Part shown: in pieces, positions 1 through 9,588 of the stretch
Layout: each line of letters begins with the position of its first letter
Position numbering within the stretch: the stretch's first letter is position 1
DNA from: Brevibacterium ihuae
GTDB taxonomy: Bacteria; Actinomycetota; Actinomycetes; Actinomycetales; Brevibacteriaceae
DNA length: 64,000 nucleotides
Assembly: GCF_900184225.1 (NCBI RefSeq)
Contig: NZ_FXWZ01000003.1
Coordinates: 1,739,684-1,803,683, forward strand
Reading direction: 5' to 3'
The notes under the pieces: model-generated
What the model saw: only the letters and a program-made list of their open reading frames with translations
Told to the model about the DNA's origin: nothing
Database searches by the model: none
Position numbers and translations under genes: made by a program

Positions 1-1062
1 GACGAGGGCGACGGGCACGAGGGAGAGGAAGGCGGGGACGGAGTCCTTGACGAGGGCGGCCGTCCACGGACGACGCACGCCGGCGCGGCGCCGGGCGCCG
101 ACGTCCCACAGGACCGCGAGGATCCCGAACACCGCGAGGGCGTAGAGCCCGGACCACTTGACGCCCATCGCCAGGCCGAGGCTGATCCCGGCGGCCAGCC
201 GCCACGGCCGCAGGCCCAGGGAGGGCCCGAACTCGGGGGAGACGAGCAGTCGGCGGGTCGCCGCGCCGCCGCGCGTCGCGGAGTCGAGGACTTCGGAGAC
301 GAAGCGCAGCGGCTGCGGCCGGAGCCGCTCGGCGACCGAGGCCGACTGTGGGCGGGTGGCGACCGAGGCCGGCTGCGCGTAGGCAGCACCGGACCCCGCA
401 GCGGGGGCCGCCGGCACCTCGGCGCGCGGCCGGGGACCGCCGGACCCGGGAGAGTCCGGTGCCCGGGTCATCCGCTCGACGAGCCTCCGGTCGGCCCACT
501 CGCGATCGAGGACGAGGAATCCGAAGGCGAGCAGGATGAAGAACATGAGGAAGATGTCGAGCAGACCGGTGCGGGAGTGGACGAAGTGCTCGCCGTCCAC
601 CGCGAGGAGCAGGCCGGCGATCGAGCCGATCCACAGCGAGGAGAACAGGCGGATCGCGATGCGGGCGAGGAGGAAGATCGACAGCGCCCCGATGAGGGCG
701 GCGCCGAACCGCCAGCCGAACGAGGAGTCCGCGCCGAACAGCTCGATGCCGGAGCCGAGGATCCACTTGCCCAGCGGCGGGTGGACGACGTACGCGGGGG
801 AGTCGAGGATGATGTCTGCGTCCCCGGCCTCGAAGGCCGCATTGGGCTCGTCGGGCCAGTCCCGCTCGTAGCCGAACCGGGTGAGCGAATAGGCGTCCTT
901 GACGTAGTAGGTCTCGTCGAACACGAGGCGGGAGGGGAACTCGAGCCGGTGGAACCGGAGCGCCCCGCCGAGGACCGCGAGCAGCGCCGGGATGAGCCAG
1001 CCGAGCAGCGCGTGCGGGGAGCGCACGGGCAGCAGTCGGGATCCGAGGGTCGAGAAGCTCAC
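1..1062 (-). CDS. pmt: Dolichyl-phosphate-mannose-type protein O-mannosyltransferase (partial, 3' end off window)
   Basis: Polytopic membrane enzyme that transfers mannose from a polyprenyl-phosphate donor to Ser/Thr of exported proteins. The first 354 codons are visible. They show a first membrane segment (about residues 20-36), the catalytic acidic pair in the loop VFDETYYVKDA (D49, E50), the HPPLGKW motif (94-100) and further membrane helices, including VKWSGLYALAVFGIL near 301-315. A low-complexity Ala/Pro/Arg insert (about 198-285) separates helices and is unusual for the family. The GTG start lies 7 nt downstream of a TACACT -10 hexamer, so the message is probably leaderless. The gene is divergent from the DUF4190-rsmI side; a pmt gene opposite rsmI is a familiar actinobacterial arrangement. 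The identification is firm; the C-terminus lies outside the window. Confidence 0.9.
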   Translation of the reverse strand, partial: MSFSTLGSRLLPVRSPHALLGWLIPALLAVLGGALRFHRLEFPSRLVFDETYYVKDAYSLTRFGYERDWPDEPNAAFEAGDADIILDSPAYVVHPPLGKWILGSGIELFGADSSFGWRFGAALIGALSIFLLARIAIRLFSSLWIGSIAGLLLAVDGEHFVHSRTGLLDIFLMFFILLAFGFLVLDREWADRRLVERMTRAPDSPGSGGPRPRAEVPAAPAAGSGAAYAQPASVATRPQSASVAERLRPQPLRFVSEVLDSATRGGAATRRLLVSPEFGPSLGLRPWRLAAGISLGLAMGVKWSGLYALAVFGILAVLWDVGARRRAGVRRPWTAALVKDSVPAFLSLVPVALV

Positions 1063-1069
1063 ACGGATC

Positions 1070-1075
1070 AGTGTA
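1070..1075 (-). promoter_or_regulatory. -10 hexamer of a probably leaderless promoter for pmt
   Basis: On the minus strand TACACT ends 7 nt before the GTG start of the mannosyltransferase. This spacing puts transcription initiation at or next to the start codon, as in actinobacterial leaderless genes, and it supports the chosen GTG. No convincing -35 is visible. Confidence 0.5.
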
Positions 1076-1183
1076 GACAGCCGCGAGCGGGGCTCGGGTC
1101 CTCTCGCCCGGGGGGTGGTCGATGCCGCGACCGGCGCATAGGCTGGGAACCCTCGACCCCGACCGGAAGCAGCTGACGCAGCC

Positions 1184-1678
1184 ATGGCGCACGACCCGAA
1201 CATCCCCTCCGCCGGAGGATCGCCGGACGGACACGGTGTCCCGCAGCCGGGGTATCCCAGAGCCCCGCAGGGCGGGTATCCCGGAGGGCAGCAGGCGCCC
1301 GGCCACCCCGCGCCGCAGTACCCGCACCCGCACCCCTACGCGGCATCGCCGACCATGGCGCCGATGGGCGGGGCACCCGCCCCGTCCCCGGCGCACCCGC
1401 TCGCCCTGACCTCGATGCTCCTCGGGATCGGGGCCGGGGCATTCGGATTCCTCGGACTGTTCCTCGGCATCCTCATCCCGCTCGCCTTCCTCGCAGCCGT
1501 CGGCGCGGTCGTCACCGGGCACATCGCCCGGTCGCAGATCAAGCGGACCGGTCGGGAGGGCGGCGGCATGGCCCTCACCGGCATCATCATCGGCTACGCC
1601 GTCGCCGCCCTGTGCATCCTGCTGTTCCTCCTCGCGATCGGACTCGGGGTGTTCCTCGGGATGACCGGGCGGCTCTGA
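1184..1678 (+). CDS. DUF4190-domain membrane protein
   Basis: 164-residue protein with a Gly/Pro/Tyr/His-rich cytoplasmic-type N-terminus (1-65) followed by a DUF4190 module: two hydrophobic segments (about 70-105 and 130-160) joined by the family loop SQIKRTGREGGGMALTG. Function is unknown; such proteins are common small membrane proteins in actinobacteria. A TAGGCT -10-like element lies about 40 bp upstream at 1139-1144. It is a paralogue of the next gene, sharing the SQIKRTG-type loop and overall architecture. The family is clear, the role is not. Confidence 0.8.
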   Translation: MAHDPNIPSAGGSPDGHGVPQPGYPRAPQGGYPGGQQAPGHPAPQYPHPHPYAASPTMAPMGGAPAPSPAHPLALTSMLLGIGAGAFGFLGLFLGILIPLAFLAAVGAVVTGHIARSQIKRTGREGGGMALTGIIIGYAVAALCILLFLLAIGLGVFLGMTGRL

Positions 1679-1860
1679 GCGTCCTGCCGGCCCGTCCGCC
1701 GGTTGCTCGCCTTCCGTCCGCCCCGTTCGCCCTGCGCCCGGTCTGCTGTGCGACAGGTTCGACGCGGATATTGCCGAACCGTGACATCCTCCGATTGCCG
1801 GGGCCGTCCGCGACGGCCTACCGTTGATCCCAGACGGTCGAGAGAGAAGAGAGTCCCCAC

Positions 1861-2376
1861 ATGTCCAGCAACGGCTACCAGCCCGATCCCTACGGCACGA
1901 GCGGCGGTTCCGCCGGCTATCCCGGCGGCGCTGCGGCCTACGACGCCTACGCCGCCCCGGCGTACGGGTCCGCTCCGGCGGGCGCCCAGTACGGCGACGC
2001 CGGCTACGGCCAGAGCGCGTCCTACGGCGGCGACCCCTACGCCGCGCAGTCCGGCTACGCCGCACCGCAGAGCTACGGCGCCCCCGGCGGCTACGTGCAG
2101 ACGCGGCCGACGAACACCATGGCGCTCCTGTCGCTCATCATGTCGCTCGTCGGCATCGCCACCGGCGGCATGACCTCGATCCTCGGCATCATCTTCGGTC
2201 ACCTCGGCAAGAGCCAGATCAAGCGGACCGGCGAGGCCGGCGAGCAGATGGCGCTGTGGGGGCTCATCGTCGGCTACGTCGTGCTCGGCCTGTGGGTGCT
2301 GTTCTGGGTCCTCTACATCCTGTTCTTCGTCGGGATGTTCGGGCTCGCCATCTGGGGCTCGACCGCCGGCTACTGA
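1861..2376 (+). CDS. DUF4190-domain membrane protein, paralogue
   Basis: 171 residues. The first 75 are low-complexity Gly/Tyr/Ala with repeated AAYDAYAAPAYG-like stretches. They are followed by the DUF4190 pair of membrane segments (about 80-108 and 130-165) with the loop SQIKRTGEAGEQMALWG. A purine-rich GAGAGAAGAGAG stretch just before the ATG can serve as ribosome binding site, and TACCGT at about 1819 is a plausible -10. It probably arose with the preceding gene by tandem duplication. No enzymatic motif is visible; a scaffold or envelope role is only a guess. Confidence 0.8.
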   Translation: MSSNGYQPDPYGTSGGSAGYPGGAAAYDAYAAPAYGSAPAGAQYGDAGYGQSASYGGDPYAAQSGYAAPQSYGAPGGYVQTRPTNTMALLSLIMSLVGIATGGMTSILGIIFGHLGKSQIKRTGEAGEQMALWGLIVGYVVLGLWVLFWVLYILFFVGMFGLAIWGSTAGY

Positions 2377-2410
2377 CCCCGCACCCGCCCTGCCGCATCC
2401 GGTTCGCACC

Positions 2411-3286
2411 GTGACCCCTGCCGATCCCGCGCCCGAGGCGCCCGCCCCCCGCACCGGGGACGGGTGCCTCGTGCTCGTCGGGACCCCGATCGGGAACCTC
2501 GGCGACGCCTCGGAGCGGCTGCGGCACGAGATCGGGGCCGCCGACCTCATCGCCGCCGAGGACACCCGGCGCTTCCTCGGGCTGGCCGATCGGCTGGGGC
2601 TCGCCCACACCTCGGCGATCATCAGCCTCTTCGACCACAACGAGGACGCGAAGGCCGCCGACATCGCCGACGCCGTCGCTGCGGGCAAGCGGGTCGTGCT
2701 CCTCACCGACGCGGGGATGCCCGCGGTGTCCGACCCCGGCTACCGGGTGGTGCGCGCGGTCGCCGACCGCGACCTGCCCGTCACCTCGGCGCCCGGCCCG
2801 TCCGCCGTGCTCACCGCGCTCGCGCTGTCCGGCCTCCCCTCGGACCGCTTCGCCTTCGAGGGATTCCTTCCCCGGAAGGCCGGGGAGCGATCCCGCGCTC
2901 TCGCCGCGCTCGCCCGCGAGGAGCGCACGCTCGTCTTCTTCGAGAGCCCCCACCGGATCGCCGCGGCGCTCGACGACATCGTCGCCGCCTTCGGCCCCGA
3001 CCGGCCGATGACGATCTCGCGCGAGCTCACGAAGACCTACGAGGAGGTGCTCCGCGGGACCGCCTCCGAGCTCCGCGACCGCGCGGCGGAGGGGCTGCGC
3101 GGCGAACTCACCCTCGTCGTCGCCGGACACCCGGGGGATGCCGCCGAGCCCGCCGACCACCTCGCCGAGATGCGACGCCTCGTCGACGGCGGGATGCGGG
3201 CGAAGAAGGCCGCGGCCGAGGTCGCCGAGCGCCATAGGATCTCCACCCGCGCGATGTACGAGGAGTACCTCCACGCCGAGGACTGA
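2411..3286 (+). CDS. rsmI: 16S rRNA (cytidine(1402)-2'-O)-methyltransferase
   Basis: RsmI 2'-O-methylates C1402 in the decoding centre of 16S rRNA using S-adenosylmethionine. The 291-residue product has the tetrapyrrole-methylase-fold signature: the opening strand [12 protein letters not shown] (about 20-31), [11 protein letters not shown] (about 48-58), the SAM-contacting [16 protein letters not shown] (about 97-112), [21 protein letters not shown], the FFESPHR motif and the [14 protein letters not shown] segment. Length matches the family. The GTG start has no clear Shine-Dalgarno sequence, and the N-terminal 15 residues are Pro/Ala-rich, so the exact start is less certain than the identity. 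It is followed 113 bp downstream by metG, the usual actinobacterial neighbour. Confidence 0.95.
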   Translation: MTPADPAPEAPAPRTGDGCLVLVGTPIGNLGDASERLRHEIGAADLIAAEDTRRFLGLADRLGLAHTSAIISLFDHNEDAKAADIADAVAAGKRVVLLTDAGMPAVSDPGYRVVRAVADRDLPVTSAPGPSAVLTALALSGLPSDRFAFEGFLPRKAGERSRALAALAREERTLVFFESPHRIAAALDDIVAAFGPDRPMTISRELTKTYEEVLRGTASELRDRAAEGLRGELTLVVAGHPGDAAEPADHLAEMRRLVDGGMRAKKAAAEVAERHRISTRAMYEEYLHAED

Positions 3287-3399
3287 GCGGGGCGCGGATC
3301 AGCGGTGTGCGCACTGCGGATCGGCGGCCCGCGGGGACCGGGCCGAGCACCGCGGACGCGGGCCCGAGCGCCCCGGTGCGATCAGTAGACTGGGTGTCC

Positions 3400-4923
3400 A
3401 TGAGCTTCTACATCACCACCGCCATCGCGTACCCGAACGGCGCCCCGCACATCGGGCACGCCTACGAGTACATCGCCGCAGACACCATCGCGCGATTCCA
3501 CCGGCTCGCCGGCGAGGACGTCTTCTTCATGACGGGCACCGACGAGCACGGCCTCAAGATGCAGCAGACGGCGCAGAAGCTCGGGGTGAGCACCCAGGAG
3601 CTCGCCGACACGAACTCCGCGGCCTTCCGGGCGCTCGACGACATGCTCGGCGTGTCCTACGACCGCTTCATCCGCACCACCGACGCCGACCACCGGGCCA
3701 CCTGCCAGGAGCTGTGGCGGCGGATGGAGGCCAACGGCGACATCTACCTCGACTCCTACTCCGGGTGGTACTCGGTGCGGGACGAGGCGTACTTCGCCGA
3801 GGACGAGACCGAGGTCGTCGACGGCATCCGCGTCGCCCAGTCCTCCGGCGCCGAGGTGACGTGGACGGAGGAGGAGTCCTACTTCTTCCGCCTCTCGAAG
3901 TACCAGGAGCCGCTGCTCGAGCTCTACCGCGAGCACCCCGAGTTCGTCGGCCCGGACGTGCGCCGCAACGAGGTCGCCTCGTTCGTCGCCTCCGGTCTCA
4001 AGGACCTCTCGATCTCGCGGACGACCTTCGACTGGGGGATCCCGGTCCCCGGGGACGAGAAGCACGTGATGTACGTGTGGGTCGACGCGCTCACCAACTA
4101 CCTCACCGGGGCCGGGTTCCCGCACGACCCGGCCGCCTTCGAGCGCTGGTGGCCCGCCGACGTCCACATCATCGGCAAGGACATCGCCCGCTTCCACGCG
4201 ATCTACTGGCCGGCCTTCCTCATGAGCGCCGGGATCGAGCTGCCCCGCCGCGTCCACGCCCACGGCTTCCTCTTCAACAAGGGCGAGAAGATGTCGAAGT
4301 CGGTGGGCAACGTCGTCGATCCCTATGCGCTCGTCGAGGGCTACGGGCTCGACACCGTCCGCTTCTTCGTGCTCCGCGAGTTCTCCTACGGCCAGGACGG
4401 TTCGTATTCCCACGAGGGCATCGTCACCCGCAAGAACACCGACCTCGCCAATGAGTACGGCAACCTCGCCCAGCGCTCGCTGTCGATGGTGGCGAAGAAC
4501 TGCGGCGGCGCCGTCCCGACCCCGGGCGAGCTCACCGCCGACGACGAGGCGCTCCTCGCCGCCGCCCGCGGCGCCTACGCGCAGGCCGCCGAGCACGTCG
4601 GCACACAGAGCCTCCACCTCTACCTCGAGGCGTGCTGGAAGGTGCTCGCGGCGGCGAACAAGTACTTCAGCGCGCAGGAGCCGTGGAAGCTCCGGAAGAC
4701 CGACGAGACGCGGATGGCCACGGTGCTGTGGGTGACGATCGAGGTCGTGCGCATCATCACCCTGCTCGTCCAGCCGGTGATGCCGGAGTCCACCGCCCGC
4801 CTCCTCGACCTGCTCGCGGTGCCCGCGGACGCGCGCGACTTCGCCGCCCTCGACACCCCGCTCGTCGCCGGCACTCCGCTGCCCGCGCCCGTCCCGGTGT
4901 TCCCCAAGTTCCAGGAGGACTGA
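3400..4923 (+). CDS. metG: Methionyl-tRNA synthetase
   Basis: Class I aminoacyl-tRNA synthetase that charges tRNA-Met. The product (507 residues) starts [20 protein letters not shown], placing the HIGH motif at the normal distance from the N-terminus. KMSKS occurs in [12 protein letters not shown] near residue 295, and an anticodon-binding helical domain follows. It is of the short form without the C-terminal dimerisation/tRNA-binding domain. I chose the ATG at 3400, not an in-frame upstream codon, because the family N-terminus begins here and a TAGACT -10-like hexamer (3386-3391) lies just 8 nt upstream. The stop codon overlaps the tatD start by one base (TGATG), indicating coupled translation. 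Confidence 0.97.
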   Translation: MSFYITTAIAYPNGAPHIGHAYEYIAADTIARFHRLAGEDVFFMTGTDEHGLKMQQTAQKLGVSTQELADTNSAAFRALDDMLGVSYDRFIRTTDADHRATCQELWRRMEANGDIYLDSYSGWYSVRDEAYFAEDETEVVDGIRVAQSSGAEVTWTEEESYFFRLSKYQEPLLELYREHPEFVGPDVRRNEVASFVASGLKDLSISRTTFDWGIPVPGDEKHVMYVWVDALTNYLTGAGFPHDPAAFERWWPADVHIIGKDIARFHAIYWPAFLMSAGIELPRRVHAHGFLFNKGEKMSKSVGNVVDPYALVEGYGLDTVRFFVLREFSYGQDGSYSHEGIVTRKNTDLANEYGNLAQRSLSMVAKNCGGAVPTPGELTADDEALLAAARGAYAQAAEHVGTQSLHLYLEACWKVLAAANKYFSAQEPWKLRKTDETRMATVLWVTIEVVRIITLLVQPVMPESTARLLDLLAVPADARDFAALDTPLVAGTPLPAPVPVFPKFQED

Positions 4924-5843
4924 TGGCCTCGCGCGCCGCAGGAGACTACCCTGAGGTGCCCGAACCGCTCCCGGTTCCGGGCGTCGACACCCATACCCAC
5001 CTCGACATCTGCACCGGTGCCCGCGGTCCGATCAAGTCGGGCGAGCCCGCGCCGGAGGTCGAGCCGGGAGCTGACGAGGAGTTCCCGCCGCTCGCGTTCT
5101 TCCACGACACCGCCCAGCAGGCGGGGGTCACCCGGATCGTGCAGATCGGGTGCGACATGCGCTCGGCGCGCTGGACCGCCGAGGTCGTCGCCGCCGAGGC
5201 CGCCGCCGGCCGGGACTGGATGCTCGGCGGGGTGGCGATCCACCCGAACGAGGCGCCGCGGCTGGCCGCGGTGGGCCTCCTCGAGGAGTCGCTCACCGAG
5301 ATCGAGCAGCTCGCCGCGGGGGAGAGGATCCGCGTCGTGGGGGAGACCGGACTCGACTACTTCCGCACCGAGGACGACGGCATCGCCGCGCAGCAGGAGT
5401 CGTTCCGCGCCCACATCGAGATCGCCAAGCGGCAGGGGCTCGCGCTCCAGATCCACGACCGGAACGCCCACGCCGACGTGCTCCGGATCCTCGACGAGGA
5501 GGGGGCGCCGGATGTCACGGTGTTCCACTGCTTCTCCGGGGACGCGGAGTTCGCCCGGGCCTGCGCCGAGCGCGGCTTCTTCATGTCCTTCGCGGGGAAC
5601 ATCACGTTCAAGAATGCCGCCGACCTGCGCCACGCGGCCGCCGTGGTCCCGCCCCGCCTGCTGCTGAGCGAGACCGATGCACCGTTCCTCACCCCGCACC
5701 CGCACCGCGGCCGCCCTGGTGGGCCATACCTCACTGCGGTGACCCTGCGAAAGCTCGCCGAGGTGCGCGAGGAACCCCTCGCCGAGGTGTGTGAGCAGGT
5801 GAGCGCGAACGCCGAGCAGGCCTTCGGCACCTGGGAGCTGTGA
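4923..5843 (+). CDS. tatD: TatD family metal-dependent hydrolase
   Basis: 306-residue TIM-barrel metal-dependent (deoxy)ribonuclease-type hydrolase. Metal ligands of the family are visible: DTHTHLD near the N-terminus (about 20-26), the Glu of VVGETGLDYF (about 140), the His of LQIHDRNAH and of VFHCFSGD, and the Asp of LLSETDAPFLTPHPHRG. Residues about 30-50 are an extra acidic/Pro segment between the first strand and helix. The ATG overlaps the metG stop. The metG-tatD pair, often followed by rpf and ksgA, is conserved in actinobacteria; here rpf genes follow, but ksgA is not in the window. Confidence 0.95.
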   Translation: MASRAAGDYPEVPEPLPVPGVDTHTHLDICTGARGPIKSGEPAPEVEPGADEEFPPLAFFHDTAQQAGVTRIVQIGCDMRSARWTAEVVAAEAAAGRDWMLGGVAIHPNEAPRLAAVGLLEESLTEIEQLAAGERIRVVGETGLDYFRTEDDGIAAQQESFRAHIEIAKRQGLALQIHDRNAHADVLRILDEEGAPDVTVFHCFSGDAEFARACAERGFFMSFAGNITFKNAADLRHAAAVVPPRLLLSETDAPFLTPHPHRGRPGGPYLTAVTLRKLAEVREEPLAEVCEQVSANAEQAFGTWEL

Positions 5844-5885
5844 CGCCGGGAGCAGGCGACGACACCCTTTCGTGACCTGCGCCGT

Positions 5886-5901
5886 GACCCGGTGAGCGAC
5901 C
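5886..5901 (+). repeat. 16-bp direct repeat, copy 1, upstream of first rpf
   Basis: The 16-mer GACCCGGTGAGCGACC occurs here and again at 7377-7392, before the second rpf gene. It is either a relic of the tandem duplication that made the two genes or a shared leader element. Chance is not excluded in such GC-rich DNA. Confidence 0.6.
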
Positions 5902-5943
5902 GGTGCTGCGGCCCTGACCTCGGGCGTTGTCTCGCGCATGTAA

Positions 5944-7287
<1,344 letters not shown>

Positions 7288-7376
7288 GCCCCGCACCGAG
7301 GAGCACGACGGACCGACCATCGCACGCACGACCCGCGGGAACCTCGGCCGAGGACCTGCAGAGACATGACAAGCGC

Positions 7377-7392
7377 GACCCGGTGAGCGACC
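7377..7392 (+). repeat. 16-bp direct repeat, copy 2, upstream of second rpf
   Basis: Exact copy of the 16-mer at 5886-5901, here 28 bp before the ATG of the second rpf gene. Confidence 0.6.
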
Positions 7393-7419
7393 CTCGCCGG
7401 CAGCACTTCGAGGAGATAC

Positions 7420-8643
7420 ATGGACATCCTGCGCAATCGCAAGGTTCAGATCGCCGGCCAGGCGGTGATCATCACCGCGCTCGTCGGCGGTACGGGTGCG
7501 TTCGTGGCGCTCAACAAGTCGGTGAACCTCTCCGTCGACGGGCAGTCCGAGCAGGTTCGGACGTTCGGCTCCTCGGTGGGCGATGTGCTCGAGGCGCAGG
7601 GTCTCGAGGTCGATGAGCGCGATGCCGTGCAGCCCGGCGCGGAGACGCGCGTCGAGCGGGACATGACGATCGTGGTGAACACCGCGAAGGATCTCGATCT
7701 CACCGTCGACGGCGTGCCGGTCGAGGAGTGGACGACGGCGAACACTGTCGGCCAGGCCCTTGCGGACCTCGGCGTCGAGGCCGAGGGCGCCGAGGTGTCG
7801 GTGCCGCTCGACGAGACGCTCACCGAGGACGGTGCGGCGATCGAGGTGGTGACCCCGAAGGGGGTGACCGTGAAGGCCGATGGTGAGCAGAAGGTCGTCA
7901 ACGCCGCCGCCGCGACGGTGTCCGAGGTGCTGTCCGAGGCCGGTATCGAGGTGGCGGACGAGGACATCGTGTCCGCTCCGCTCACCGCTCCGGTGTCCGA
8001 TGGCCAGGTTGTCGACGTGCTGCGGGTGAAGAACGAGACCACGACCGTCGAGGAGAAGATCGAGAAGAAGACCACCGTCAAGGAGTCCGCGTCGATGGAT
8101 CGCGGTGAGACGAAGGTCGAAACCGAGGGCAAGGACGGCGTGCGGGAGGTCGTGTACGACATCCGCACGGTCGACGGCGCCGAGGTCAAGAAGGAGAAGG
8201 TGTCGGAGAAGGTCGTCTCGGAGCCGGTCGACGAGGTCGTCGTCAAGGGCACCCGCGCACCGCGCCCGGCCGCACCCGAAGACGACTCCTCCACCGGCGG
8301 CGGCTCCGATTCCGGTTCGTCGGGCGACTCGGGCTCCGATTCGGGATCCGGCGGCTCCGACTCCGGCGACTCCGGCGGCACGATGAGCAAGCAGGAGATC
8401 ATCGACATGCTCGGCGGTCCCGGCACCCGTTGGTACACAATCGTCAAGTGCGAATCGGAGTTCAACCCGCGGGCGGTCAATCAGCAGAACCGCGCCCACT
8501 TCGGCCTGTTCCAGTTCAAGCTCGCCACCTGGCAGTCGGTGGGCGGCAAGGGCAACCCGATCGATGCGAGCCCGCAGGAGCAGTTCAAGCGCGCCAAGAT
8601 CCTCCAGGAGAAGGCCGGCTGGAGCCAGTGGGCCTGCGCCTGA
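7420..8643 (+). CDS. DUF348-G5 protein with a lysozyme-like catalytic domain, tandem Rpf paralogue
   Basis: 407 residues. The first about 275 nearly repeat the preceding Rpf (hydrophobic anchor, three DUF348 units, G5). The linker instead is Ser/Gly/Asp-rich (about 290-318) and the catalytic domain differs. Residues 320-407 begin with a helical MSKQEIIDMLGG segment and carry KCESEFNPRAVN (candidate catalytic Glu 345 or 347), HFGLFQF and the ending GWSQWACA. This looks like a transglycosylase/lysozyme-superfamily domain rather than the short Rpf domain. A GAGGAG ribosome binding site precedes the ATG at 7420. The gene lies 132 bp behind the first rpf with no terminator visible between, so co-transcription is plausible. 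It is likely a second peptidoglycan hydrolase with altered bond or substrate choice. Confidence 0.85.
   Translation: MDILRNRKVQIAGQAVIITALVGGTGAFVALNKSVNLSVDGQSEQVRTFGSSVGDVLEAQGLEVDERDAVQPGAETRVERDMTIVVNTAKDLDLTVDGVPVEEWTTANTVGQALADLGVEAEGAEVSVPLDETLTEDGAAIEVVTPKGVTVKADGEQKVVNAAAATVSEVLSEAGIEVADEDIVSAPLTAPVSDGQVVDVLRVKNETTTVEEKIEKKTTVKESASMDRGETKVETEGKDGVREVVYDIRTVDGAEVKKEKVSEKVVSEPVDEVVVKGTRAPRPAAPEDDSSTGGGSDSGSSGDSGSDSGSGGSDSGDSGGTMSKQEIIDMLGGPGTRWYTIVKCESEFNPRAVNQQNRAHFGLFQFKLATWQSVGGKGNPIDASPQEQFKRAKILQEKAGWSQWACA
8127..8225 (+). repeat. 99-bp direct repeat, copy 2 (within G5 region of second rpf)
   Basis: Identical to 6735-6833; encodes part of the G5 domain in the same reading frame. 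Confidence 0.9.
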
Positions 8644-8678
8644 TCCCGCCGGCGGCCTGACCGCCGCTCCCGGACCTC

Positions 8679-8714
8679 ACGGGTCCGCCGCGTCCACCGA
8701 CGTGGCGGACCCGT
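8679..8714 (+). terminator. Hairpin downstream of the rpf pair
   Basis: An 11-bp perfect stem, ACGGGTCCGCC (8679-8689) and its complement at 8704-8714, with a 14-nt loop. There is no T-tract. The right arm abuts the -10 element of the next gene. Confidence 0.55.
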
Positions 8715-8719
8715 AGTCT
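8714..8719 (+). promoter_or_regulatory. -10 hexamer of a leaderless promoter for the FNT channel gene
   Basis: TAGTCT ends 6 nt before the ATG at 8726, and no Shine-Dalgarno sequence is present in the gap, which fits a leaderless transcript. Confidence 0.5.
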
Positions 8720-8725
8720 TCTCCC

Positions 8726-9571
8726 ATGGTGGATGAGAAGAAGCAGCGCGAGCGGATGGGCGACACCGACCTCGACATCGAGGAGGAGCTGCTCGGCGAA
8801 GCGGCCTTCACGGTGACCGAGGGGACCGAGCGGCTCAATCGCACCTGGGTCGAGCTCATCGTCACCGGACTGTTCGGCGGCATCGACATCGGCCTCGGGA
8901 TCCTCGCGATGATCCTCGTCAAGCAGGCCACCGACTCCGACATCCTCGCCGGCATGGCGTTCGGTGTGGGTCTCCTCGCCCTCAAGATGGCACACTCCGA
9001 GCTCTTCACCGAGGAGTTCCTCCTCCCCATCAACGCGATCGTCGCCGGGCAGGGGACGTGGGTGCAGCTGCTCCGGCTGTGGTCGGTGACGCTCGTGTGC
9101 AACCTCGCCGGCGGGCTCGTGTTCGCCTGGCTCACCGTGCTCGCGCTGCCGGACTACCACGGGACGATCATCGACACCGCGAACGGCTACCTCGACACCG
9201 GCTCCGTCGGCACGACGATCGGGCTCGCGCTGCTCGCGGGCGCCACGATCACGCTGTCGACCCGCATGCAGCAGGGCACCTCGAACGATGTCGTCGTCGC
9301 GCTGCTCTGCATGATCTCCGGATTCCTCGTCATCGGCTTCGGCATGCTCCACGGGGCGCTCAACGCGATGATCATCTTCGGAGCGATGCTCGCCGGGGCG
9401 GACATCACGGTGCTCGACTTCCTCGGCTGGTTCGTCGTCGTCATCCCGCTCAACATGCTCGGCGGTCTCGCGATCATCACCCTGCCGCGTCTCCTCCGCA
9501 CCCGCAGGATCCTGTCCGCGGTGCGCCGCGGCGACCTCTCCCTCGAGGACCTCGAGGAGGAGGCGAGCTGA
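8726..9571 (+). CDS. Formate/nitrite transporter (FNT) family channel
   Basis: 281-residue integral membrane protein of the FocA/NirC/HCO family, which move small monovalent anions such as formate, nitrite or hydrosulphide. A charged N-terminal tail (1-45) is followed by six hydrophobic segments. Family features include the LFGGIDIGLG stretch in helix 1, MAHSELFTEEFLLP after helix 2, the CNLAGGLVFAW helix, and the re-entrant-type segments of the second half ending PLNMLGGLAIITLPRLLRTRR. The stop lies 17 bp from the convergent acyl-CoA ligase stop. Substrate cannot be read from sequence, and no formate or nitrite enzyme lies nearby. Confidence 0.85.
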   Translation: MVDEKKQRERMGDTDLDIEEELLGEAAFTVTEGTERLNRTWVELIVTGLFGGIDIGLGILAMILVKQATDSDILAGMAFGVGLLALKMAHSELFTEEFLLPINAIVAGQGTWVQLLRLWSVTLVCNLAGGLVFAWLTVLALPDYHGTIIDTANGYLDTGSVGTTIGLALLAGATITLSTRMQQGTSNDVVVALLCMISGFLVIGFGMLHGALNAMIIFGAMLAGADITVLDFLGWFVVVIPLNMLGGLAIITLPRLLRTRRILSAVRRGDLSLEDLEEEAS

Positions 9572-9588
9572 GCGGCGCCCTGCCGGAC

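Noticed and set aside
3307-3399. N-terminal extension of MetG
   Set aside because: The extension is low-complexity and the HIGH motif is at the normal distance only from the ATG at 3400. A -10-like hexamer lies within the would-be extension.
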